From NCBI GenBank assembly GCA_030613445.1, contig JAUWLY010000087.1:1-9704 (forward strand): 9,704 bases of DNA. Reading direction: 5' to 3'. A model generated the notes under the pieces. That model was given only the letters and a program-made list of their open reading frames with translations. It had not been told where the DNA came from and made no database searches. The translations under genes were made by a program, and so were the position numbers. Shown here piece by piece: positions 1 to 5,134 of the stretch (position 1 is the first letter of the stretch; each line of letters starts with the position of its first letter). The DNA comes from Candidatus Stahliibacteriota bacterium. GTDB taxonomy: Bacteria; Hydrothermota; Tepidihabitantia; SM23-42.

Positions 1-919
1 CAGATACTTTGAGCTGTGCATTCATTTCTTTAACCACCTCAGTTTGCTTTCCCCAGAACCACAATGGAATGGTCAGCCCGATCATATATCTTTGCTCAGT
101 GAAATTATGGTCCATTTCTTCCTGCGTGAATTTGATCGTAAAATCAGGAAAATACTTCTGTTTTGCGATTGAGACCATTAACGAGGCTTTTTTAACCATT
201 ATATTATACATTCTTAACATAGGATGATTTGTACGAGCCAGGTAGTATAGGGAGTCAAGTTCAATCGCCACCAGTGGTATTTCTAGTGAAAATAGAATGT
301 CTGGAATTGCGTCAATCGGTCTATTAAGTAAGAGATTTAGCCGCGCTTCCGCAATTTGCTTTTCATCGATGAGCGTCAGCCGCTCTTCTTCTGATTTTGC
401 TAGCGCAATTTGTGCTCGTAACACATCGGTTTGAGCGACATCGCCAATAGCATAATTCTGCAGCGCTACATGGAATAACTGCATTAAAAACGCGATGGAT
501 TTCTCAACAGTCTCAATTTTTTTACCGACCAGAAATAATTGTGCATAGGCCTTCTTCACTTCAGCTACAATCTCTTGTGTTTTTCCAACGAGTGAACTTT
601 CATATTGTTCAGCTTCTGTGCTTAAGAATTTAGATATAGAGGAAATTTTTGTGGGGAAAGGAAATTGTTGTGTAATGCTGTACATCCGCATATCCCCTGC
701 AAACTCCGCAGCGATAAGAGGATCCTTTAAATGACGAAAACCTGAGATTCTTGCTTGTGCCGACTCAAAACTGGATCTAATTGCTTGAATTTCGGGGTTA
801 TTTGCTTTCGCTTCTTCAATGAGTTCAAGAAGGTTCAATCCTTCTACATTTTCTGCATATGAAGGATGGATAAACAAAAAGCTCACAAGCCATAGAGCGG
901 CTATTAGACATTTCTGCAT
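1..919 (-). CDS. TolC/CusC-type outer-membrane efflux protein (partial, C-terminus off window)
   Basis: The minus-strand frame is open from ATG at 919 to the window edge, giving 306 residues with the C-terminus missing. An N-terminal signal peptide is visible (hydrophobic residues 5-17, likely cleavage after SYA, residue 22). Long helical stretches follow, with family hallmarks: QQFPFP near residues 84-89, a Q/K/E-rich coiled region at 110-200 with NYAIGD and LNLLLNRP, then KYFPDF (255-260) and GLTIPLWFWGK (281-291). These fit the outer-membrane channel of tripartite RND-type efflux, close to the CzcC/CusC branch that handles metals; the substrate is inferred, not shown. Family members are usually about 400-450 residues, so roughly a quarter is missing. 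It lies 113 bp downstream of the anti-sigma gene on the same strand and is probably a target or operon member of that regulatory cassette. No Shine-Dalgarno is evident. Confidence 0.88.
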   Translation of the reverse strand, partial: MQKCLIAALWLVSFLFIHPSYAENVEGLNLLELIEEAKANNPEIQAIRSSFESAQARISGFRHLKDPLIAAEFAGDMRMYSITQQFPFPTKISSISKFLSTEAEQYESSLVGKTQEIVAEVKKAYAQLFLVGKKIETVEKSIAFLMQLFHVALQNYAIGDVAQTDVLRAQIALAKSEEERLTLIDEKQIAEARLNLLLNRPIDAIPDILFSLEIPLVAIELDSLYYLARTNHPMLRMYNIMVKKASLMVSIAKQKYFPDFTIKFTQEEMDHNFTEQRYMIGLTIPLWFWGKQTEVVKEMNAQLKVS

Positions 920-1032
920 CTAATATTATTGACGCATAAAGTCGGAATAAGTTACGCTTGAAATATGACTTAATAGGGCTTGTATAGGGCGTTCAGCAAC
1001 TATCCCAGCGGAGTTTTTTATTTAGGTGTAAA

Positions 1033-1806
1033 TCACTCGTTGCATGGGCAATATGGGTCATTGCAGGGAGTTTGTTCACAACCCAGACATGCATGGAGTT
1101 CCCTGCATTTTTTTATTGCAGTTTGTATAATATCTATATCACACTGACATGCATATTGCTTGGTGTTTTCAAGTACTGCCAGCTGTTTTTTATTGCAGAG
1201 TGCGATTTTTTGCCTGATAAGTGGAGCATGATCAGCAGACAGGTTTTGTGATATGTCTACTGCTGAAGCAGTTTCTTCTAACATTTTCATTAGTAATTTC
1301 CGATCAATTTTTTCCCCAATTTTAAATGAAGATTCGAATTCATGTGTTCTCCTATTAGCAAAAATAAGATGGAGTTCGGCTTTACCCTCATCGTTAAATG
1401 TTATGGCATAATGTATTTTTTCAGAGATACGCTTTATTTGATAAAGTGGATTTCCCGGGAGACTGTTTGCACTCATGAAAACAGTTGTTAGTGCGAGGAC
1501 GAAAACCAGGACTATAGCTGTTACTGTGCGTGAAATGATGGGATGCAAGGTGAATAGGTTTTTGAGCGAGAACCCCACCGAAGGCTTTCTTGAGCGCATG
1601 GTCTGGCGCACTTTTGCGACAAGAATACTTATAGCGTCAGCATCTAGTTCTGGCTTTGGTATATCCTCTATCTCAACAGCGAGTTTCAATAGTGGTCTCA
1701 GTTCATCAGCAAGCTGTGGATATTCTTTCAGTAAGGACTCAATATCTTCACCTTTTTGTGTTCTTTTTAACAGCTTATCCAGTATTTCTTCAATTTTATC
1801 TTTCAT
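1033..1806 (-). CDS. DUF5667-like membrane anti-sigma candidate with Cys-rich tail
   Basis: This 257-residue protein has an acidic helical N-terminus (1-70, with EYPQLADELRPLL, as in anti-sigma-like proteins). One membrane helix spans about residues 93-112. The following domain begins LPGNPLYQIKR at 116-126 and continues with AELHLIFANRR (143-153), the signature of DUF5667. The last 54 residues hold nine cysteines (204, 220, 222, 234, 240, 243, 248, 253, 255), arranged as CxC, CxxC and CxC pairs. With the usual N-in topology this tail would be outside the cytoplasm and could bind metal or sense thiol redox state. The start codon overlaps the sigma-factor stop (ATGA), so the two are translationally coupled and this is very probably that sigma's partner. 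The anti-sigma role is inferred from position and topology; the tail's function is unknown. Confidence 0.8.
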   Translation of the reverse strand: MKDKIEEILDKLLKRTQKGEDIESLLKEYPQLADELRPLLKLAVEIEDIPKPELDADAISILVAKVRQTMRSRKPSVGFSLKNLFTLHPIISRTVTAIVLVFVLALTTVFMSANSLPGNPLYQIKRISEKIHYAITFNDEGKAELHLIFANRRTHEFESSFKIGEKIDRKLLMKMLEETASAVDISQNLSADHAPLIRQKIALCNKKQLAVLENTKQYACQCDIDIIQTAIKKCRELHACLGCEQTPCNDPYCPCNE

Positions 1807-2375
1807 AATCCCTTTTTCTTGAAAAATTCTTTAAGTGATTTCAGTGCACGAAACTGCAGCAATTTCACCGCACCAATAGATTTACCCATGGTTTCGGCAA
1901 TTTCAGGATTAGTATATCCTTCGATGAATTTCAAGATTATAACTCTTTGTTGTTCTTCAGTTAGTATGCTTAAGGCCTTGCGCAGTTTTTCTTTAGTCAG
2001 AATGATCTCAGATACCGGCGTTGATTGGTCAGGGATGTCATAAGGTATCTCTGATAAACTTGTTTCTGAGCGTACACCACGACGCCGGTAAAAGTCAATT
2101 ATCGCATTTTTGGCGATCTTATACATCCAGGCATTAAAATTCCCACGTTGTTTAGGTAATGCCCTAATAAGCTTCAAAACTATTTCGCTGACCAGATCTT
2201 CGGTATCTTCACGGTGATTGACTCGGTAATACACATAGCTGTATATTCGAGAATAGACATATTCTGAAAGATCGACCATAGCATCATCGTTATTCGTTTT
2301 AGCAAGTGCGATAATCTTATTGAGTTCTTCATAACTTATGTCCTTCTTCAATAATAATGACGGAAATTGTTTCAT
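1803..2375 (-). CDS. ECF-type RNA polymerase sigma factor (pair 1)
   Basis: This 190-residue sigma-70-family protein has a region 2 at residues 36-101 (EDTEDLVSEIVLKLIRAL, then NFNAWMYKIAKNAIIDFYRRR, the promoter-melting and -10-recognition segment). Region 4 is at 128-186 (LTEEQQRVIILKF, then the helix-turn-helix TNPEIAETMGKSIGAVK). There is no sigma 1.1 or region 3, as in ECF sigmas. Its stop overlaps the start of a membrane DUF5667 protein, the usual layout for a sigma factor with its inhibitor. It lies 53 bp downstream of an Rrf2 regulator on the same strand. ATG 2375 is the only standard start in the open frame that keeps region 2 whole, although the bases before it (a pyrimidine-rich stretch) contain no Shine-Dalgarno. 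Likely targets are its own cluster and the downstream efflux gene, by inference. Confidence 0.92.
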   Translation of the reverse strand: MKQFPSLLLKKDISYEELNKIIALAKTNNDDAMVDLSEYVYSRIYSYVYYRVNHREDTEDLVSEIVLKLIRALPKQRGNFNAWMYKIAKNAIIDFYRRRGVRSETSLSEIPYDIPDQSTPVSEIILTKEKLRKALSILTEEQQRVIILKFIEGYTNPEIAETMGKSIGAVKLLQFRALKSLKEFFKKKGL

Positions 2376-2428
2376 AAAGTTACGATGGAAATGGAAAGGG
2401 TGAAATACTAACTCTGAGCAGAGGCTGT

Positions 2429-2830
2429 TTATTTCTTAAGCAGATCAACGAGGGTTTGACCGCCAAAAGTTTCTTCTATGCATTCTGCAAGTTTTGCCCA
2501 GAGCTTCCGCGTTGCACAGGTTCTTATTAAGACACATATTTTCGGATTATCAAGGCAGTCAACCGGGGCAAATGGTCCTTCCAGTATCTTATAAATATCA
2601 GTGATTTTTATTTTCCTCGGGTCTTTGGTCAAGAAATAACCACCTTTAGATCCTCTGGTTGCGCCGATCAAGCCTGCGGTACGCAATGTAATAACGATTT
2701 GCTCAAGGTATTTTTTGGAGATTCTTTCACAATCTGCGATGTTCCTGAGCAAAACCGGTCCTTTTTCATAATTTACGGCTAAATCAACGAGAAGCCTTAA
2801 TCCGTAGCGGAATCGCGATGATAGTTTCAT
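2429..2830 (-). CDS. Rrf2-family transcriptional regulator, probable Fe-S sensor
   Basis: The 133-residue protein is full length for Rrf2 regulators (IscR, NsrR, RsrR, CymR). The N-terminal winged helix is recognisable: YGLRLLVDLA (9-18), LLRNIADCERISKKYLEQI (27-45), then the wing TRGSKGGYFL (58-67). The sensor loop carries C92, C99 and C105 in the DC-x6-C-x5-CATRKLW pattern typical of members that hold an iron-sulfur cluster. The His ligand found in E. coli IscR is not at the equivalent place, so the fourth ligand is uncertain. A good ribosome site (AAAGGAGC) precedes ATG 2830. It lies 39 bp after a small lipoprotein gene and 53 bp before an ECF sigma gene, so it may govern the whole minus-strand cluster in response to redox, iron or nitric oxide. 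The signal is inferred from the cysteines only. Confidence 0.93.
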   Translation of the reverse strand: MKLSSRFRYGLRLLVDLAVNYEKGPVLLRNIADCERISKKYLEQIVITLRTAGLIGATRGSKGGYFLTKDPRKIKITDIYKILEGPFAPVDCLDNPKICVLIRTCATRKLWAKLAECIEETFGGQTLVDLLKK

Positions 2831-2869
2831 ACTATACGCTCCTTTAGATCGTTAAATAGCATATCTGTA

Positions 2870-3259
2870 TTAATTCTTCAAATACACTATTACAGTGTCA
2901 ACAGGTCCATGGAGATCAGGAAACCAGGTAGTGTCAGGCCAAGTTAGATTGTCAACACTGTCTATGGACATAGTCACATAGGTTGTCCCTTGGATTTTGG
3001 TAGTGCCGTAACAGACACTATCTATCTCAAAGTAACCAGGTAGAGTATCTTTGTTCTGAGTGATCACGGTTCGGTCACGCAGTACCTCGAGATCATGTGG
3101 GTCGATGTCTCTTATTTTTATCGTTAAATTGTTAATCCCGGTAGAATCGCTTGTTTTATAAACCCAACCATACACATGAGATAAGAATGGTTCCTCATCA
3201 TCTGTGCAGTTGATCCAGACAAATACAAAGAAGAACAGTAGTATTATGATTTTTTTCAT
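2870..3259 (-). CDS. Small predicted lipoprotein with carboxypeptidase-regulatory-like beta domain
   Basis: The chosen start, ATG 3259, gives 129 residues. The frame is open for 45 more codons upstream, but those run into the divergent glycosyltransferase gene. The ATG at 3259 is preceded by AGGGA and begins a clear signal peptide, MKKIIILLFFFVFVWINC, so it is preferred. Cys18 may be lipidated, although Asn at -1 and Trp at -3 are poor lipobox residues. The rest is a beta-rich domain with HVYGWVYKTSDSTGINNLTI (28-47) and GYFEIDSV (75-82), reminiscent of carboxypeptidase regulatory-like or CnaB-type folds. It faces the periplasm or the surface. It heads the minus-strand cluster and is divergent from the glycosyltransferase. 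No specific function can be assigned. Confidence 0.75.
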   Translation of the reverse strand: MKKIIILLFFFVFVWINCTDDEEPFLSHVYGWVYKTSDSTGINNLTIKIRDIDPHDLEVLRDRTVITQNKDTLPGYFEIDSVCYGTTKIQGTTYVTMSIDSVDNLTWPDTTWFPDLHGPVDTVIVYLKN

Positions 3260-3325
3260 ATTAATTTCCCTATTTATTATATATATTACCCTTGTAATGT
3301 CAAGATAGATATATATAATGAAAAT
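3260..3325. promoter_or_regulatory. Divergent spacer with interleaved sigma-70-like promoters
   Basis: Minus strand: a -35 TTGACA at 3298-3303 and a -10 TATAAT at 3276-3281, with a 16-bp spacer, pointing at the lipoprotein gene. Plus strand: TTGTAA at 3292-3297 and TATAAT at 3314-3319, with a 16-bp spacer, pointing at the glycosyltransferase. The two -35 hexamers abut and each promoter lies within the other's spacer, so the same DNA could hardly hold two polymerases at once. The predicted plus-strand start site falls on or next to the A of ATG 3326. The minus-strand leader would be only about 10 nt. The surrounding AT-rich TATATA runs allow other registers. Confidence 0.6.
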
Positions 3326-4414
3326 ATGAAGGTGCTCATTCTGGCCGTACCAATCGGTGCAGGACATCTTAAGGCGGCAAAGGCAATTGAACAAGGTCTG
3401 CGTAAGATTGATCCGAATATAGATATTAGGTTTGAAAATTGCTTTAAATGGGTTCAGCCTTTATATGGTTATTCATATATGAAAATCTATGAGTTCGGTC
3501 AAAAGAAGGCTCGGCGATTACTCAAGTTTCTCTACGGTGGGCTGGGTGTGAGTACTGGCGCATCGCCGTCTCTTTATCGTATGCATAAGGTTCTGGCTCA
3601 TCGCTTCAGGTTCTTGCTCGATGAATATAAGCCAGATTACATACTGTGCACGCATTTTTCTCCAGGCTATTTTGCCGCACTTTATAAGAATGACCATCAT
3701 TACAAGATAGGGATTGTGGTGACAGACTATTATGTGCACCCACATTGGGTTAATAAAGAGATAGACGATTATTTCATTCCACATGAATTCCTGACCAAAC
3801 AGATCTTGTCTTATGGTGTGGCGCGCGAGCAGGTTTTTCCATTTGGCATACCGGTCGCCCTTGAATTGGAGCAAGATATGGATAAAGAAGCTGCGCGCAA
3901 ACGGTTTGTTTTATCAAAAAACAGGGTTTCTGCAACAGTTATGGGAAGCAGGGTTTTTAGCGGTGAATGGTTAGAACTAGTAAAGAAGATAGTCGATTTT
4001 GACTATGACCTTTTGGTCTTGTGTGGTGACAATAAGGAAGTTATGTCCAAAATCATAGGATTAAAAGGGAAATCAAAACTGAGTACATACGGCATGGTCG
4101 AGCGTATCCATGAGTTGATCGGGACTACTGACATACTCATTACCAAAGCTGGTGGAATAACCTCAACGGAAGCTTCAAAGGTTGGCCCATGCCTTTTATT
4201 CGCGAATTCCATCGTCGGATTGGAGAATATGAATGAGGATTTTTTCATAACCCACAATGCAGCAATCCGGCTTACCCTGGAAAACGCAAGTTCAGTAATA
4301 GCTGATCTTTTGTCCCATCCTGATAAAATGACCGCGATGCGAAAAAACCTAAAGGATATCGGAAAGAGAGAGACAGCACTCAATATCGCCAAGACGATTC
4401 TCCATGGAACGTGA
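3326..4414 (+). CDS. MGDG synthase/UgtP-like diacylglycerol glycosyltransferase (GT28 family)
   Basis: The 362-residue GT-B enzyme is predicted to transfer a sugar from a nucleotide sugar to diacylglycerol or a similar lipid at the inner face of the cytoplasmic membrane. The N-terminal MGDG-synthase domain (about 5-175) shows PIGAGHLKAA (9-18), a basic amphipathic stretch (60-69, likely membrane contact), THFSPGYFAALY (109-120) and TDYYVHPHWVN (133-143). The GT28-like C-terminal domain (about 200-350) shows FGIPV (173-177), the nucleotide-sugar site ITKAGGITSTEA (272-283), and GLENMNEDFF (298-307) in place of the usual PxPGQExxN. Length and domain order match processive UgtP-type enzymes, so the sugar donor and the number of sugars added remain open. 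The gene has no Shine-Dalgarno and appears leaderless. Its 3' end overlaps the metallopeptidase start by 11 nt. Confidence 0.88.
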   Translation: MKVLILAVPIGAGHLKAAKAIEQGLRKIDPNIDIRFENCFKWVQPLYGYSYMKIYEFGQKKARRLLKFLYGGLGVSTGASPSLYRMHKVLAHRFRFLLDEYKPDYILCTHFSPGYFAALYKNDHHYKIGIVVTDYYVHPHWVNKEIDDYFIPHEFLTKQILSYGVAREQVFPFGIPVALELEQDMDKEAARKRFVLSKNRVSATVMGSRVFSGEWLELVKKIVDFDYDLLVLCGDNKEVMSKIIGLKGKSKLSTYGMVERIHELIGTTDILITKAGGITSTEASKVGPCLLFANSIVGLENMNEDFFITHNAAIRLTLENASSVIADLLSHPDKMTAMRKNLKDIGKRETALNIAKTILHGT

Positions 4415-4739
4415 AGAATTTGAAAAGGTCGTTGAGCATGCAATAGCGGCTTTACCAGATTTCATCCGCACCAAACTCCAGAATATCGATATTGTAATTG
4501 AGGAACAACCGATTGTCCACAAATCACTGTTAGGACTTTATCAGGGAGTGCCTTTGAAAAAACGGGGCGTTTGGTACGGCAATGTGATGCCGGACAAGAT
4601 TACCTTATTCAAGAAGAACATAGAGCGGATAAGCAGTAATGAAGAAGAACTAAGACACTGGATTCACCGCGTCATAATCCACGAAATCGGCCATTACTTC
4701 GGATTTGATGAGAAAGGATTACAGGATAGTGGATATTAA
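4404..4739 (+). CDS. Small zinc metallopeptidase-like protein (HExxH, MinC/zincin_1 type)
   Basis: This 111-residue protein has the size and layout of the short metallopeptidase-like family (PF06262-type, zincin_1). The zinc-site motif HEIGHYFGFDE lies at residues 93-103: H93 and H97 as zinc ligands, E94 as the general base, and G100 followed by D102 as the usual downstream element. A helical N-terminus and a short beta region (IDIVIEEQP, 28-36) precede it. Family members are cytosolic, with no agreed substrate. The start ATG 4404 lies inside the end of the glycosyltransferase gene (11-nt overlap, different frame), so the two are co-transcribed and probably coupled. A diverged extra copy of its last 17 codons lies 51 nt downstream. 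Confidence 0.88.
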   Translation: MEREEFEKVVEHAIAALPDFIRTKLQNIDIVIEEQPIVHKSLLGLYQGVPLKKRGVWYGNVMPDKITLFKKNIERISSNEEELRHWIHRVIIHEIGHYFGFDEKGLQDSGY

Positions 4740-4758
4740 TGGCGAGCATTGGTTTATC

Positions 4759-4778
4759 GCAACAAGGGGACTTGTTGC
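4759..4778 (+). terminator. Perfect 8-bp hairpin with GGGA tetraloop after metallopeptidase gene
   Basis: GCAACAAG (4759-4766) pairs perfectly with CTTGTTGC (4771-4778) around a GGGA loop, which fits the stable GNRA class. It starts 20 nt after the metallopeptidase stop. There is no T-tract after it, so it is not a classical intrinsic terminator. It could be a 3' end-stabilising structure, a weak terminator or a remnant of a mobile sequence. Confidence 0.5.
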
Positions 4779-4789
4779 ACTCCAAAACA

Positions 4790-4840
4790 GGCCACTACTT
4801 TGGGTTTGACGAGGAAGGACTCCAACAGAGCGGATACTGA
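4790..4840 (+). pseudogene. Orphan 3'-end remnant of a second metallopeptidase copy
   Basis: These 51 bases encode GHYFGFDEEGLQQSGY plus a stop. The intact gene ends GHYFGFDEKGLQDSGY (4689-4739). By hand count 38 of 51 bases match, but 14 of 16 residues do. Most differences are synonymous third-position changes, so the fragment diverged while still under protein-level selection and was orphaned later. Upstream of the GHY codons similarity to the intact gene fades quickly (only a possible preceding His), so the first zinc-ligand His and its Glu are missing. It is too short to be functional. Confidence 0.8.
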
Positions 4841-4926
4841 TCGGGCAAAGGGCATAGTGCAATGGGCAGAGAGTGAAGAGATAAGAGAACCGGAGAAGCG
4901 GTGAAACAGAGTGTCGGGGTAATGGA

Positions 4927-5042
4927 GTAACGGAGTATAAAAGAAAACACTGTAGTTGTCTGATTTATCAGACAATCCCGATGAATCGGGCGACTACAAA
5001 AGCGTAGGGAGTAAGGAGTAGGGCGATTGCCAAGAACCAAGT
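4927..5042 (+). repeat. Dispersed direct repeat, copy 1
   Basis: This matches 8398-8528 in the same orientation. The first 48 bases are identical. A one-base indel and one substitution follow, then 31 more identical bases, a 14-base tandem insertion present only in copy 2, and finally 35 identical bases. The core is a cloverleaf-like palindrome (4951-4998). Together with copy 2 it brackets the lipoprotein-sigma-anti-sigma operon. Confidence 0.9.
4951..4998 (+). repeat. Cloverleaf-like (three-way junction) palindromic element, copy 1
   Basis: The outer stem is TGTAGT (4951-4956) with ACTACA (4993-4998). Hairpin 1 is TGTCTGAT (4957-4964) with ATCAGACA (4967-4974). Hairpin 2 is CCCGAT (4977-4982) with ATCGGG (4985-4990). 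All three helices are perfect, so single-stranded DNA or RNA would fold into a three-way junction. At 48 nt it is too short for a tRNA. It resembles REP/MITE-class elements of the sort mobilised by Y1 (RAYT) transposases; that link is inference, as no transposase is in the window. Confidence 0.75.
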
Positions 5043-5070
5043 TCCAAATTCCAAGATCCAAGAGCCAAAG
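5032..5070 (+). repeat. AAGNNCC heptad tandem array
   Basis: Five consecutive seven-base units, AAGAACC, AAGTTCC, AAATTCC, AAGATCC and AAGAGCC, followed by AAAG, share the pattern AARNNCC. The same unit appears in the matching place beside repeat copy 2 (AAGAACC, AAGTGCC, 8518-8531) and twice near 8595 (AAGCTCC, AAGCTCC). It is non-coding debris with a fixed period and does not match the codon phase. Confidence 0.75.
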
Positions 5071-5124
5071 AAATAGGATAGGACAAATAATGAACTTTTA
5101 CCCAGGGAAATGGATTATGAATAT

Positions 5125-5130
5125 AGGAGG
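5125..5130 (+). promoter_or_regulatory. Ribosome binding site fixing the lipoprotein start
   Basis: AGGAGG is followed by four bases and then ATG 5135. The same AGGAGG-N4-start spacing occurs before the anti-sigma gene (7884-7889) and before the proposed AUA start of the sigma gene (7272-7277). It shows that the longer open frame starting near 5027 is not used. Confidence 0.85.
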
Positions 5131-5134
5131 TAAG

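Larger units (their letters stand above)
4740..5134. other. Gene-free junction with hairpin, gene remnant and repeat debris
   Basis: No credible gene is seen in these 395 bases. In order they hold a perfect hairpin (4759-4778), a metallopeptidase 3'-end remnant (4790-4840), and degenerate purine-rich short repeats of GGGCA/GAGAG type (4841-4926). Then come a long dispersed repeat with a cloverleaf core (4927-5042), a heptad array (5032-5070), and about 60 bases of AT-rich leader ending in the ribosome site of the next gene. The frame leading into the next gene is open back to about 5027, but the residues it would add come from the repeat and are not protein-like. No convincing promoter for the downstream operon could be picked out. 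Confidence 0.7.

Noticed and set aside
1475..2043. Plus-strand reading frames opposite the sigma and anti-sigma genes
   Set aside because: Antisense shadows with low-complexity Ser-rich translations and no ribosome site.
2412..2423. CTCTG-AG-CAGAG palindrome before the sigma gene as a regulator site
   Set aside because: Only 5-bp arms and no second copy near other promoters; could be chance.
3260..3394. Upstream extension of the small lipoprotein to ATG 3394
   Set aside because: It would overlap the glycosyltransferase start on the other strand and bury the signal peptide; ATG 3259 has a ribosome site and an N-terminal signal.
4951..4998. tRNA or tRNA-like gene at the cloverleaf element
   Set aside because: Only 48 nt, two inner arms, and no anticodon loop or T-loop bases.
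5027..5134. Upstream extension of the large lipoprotein
   Set aside because: The added residues are encoded by repeat sequence, and a perfect ribosome site plus signal peptide start at 5135.
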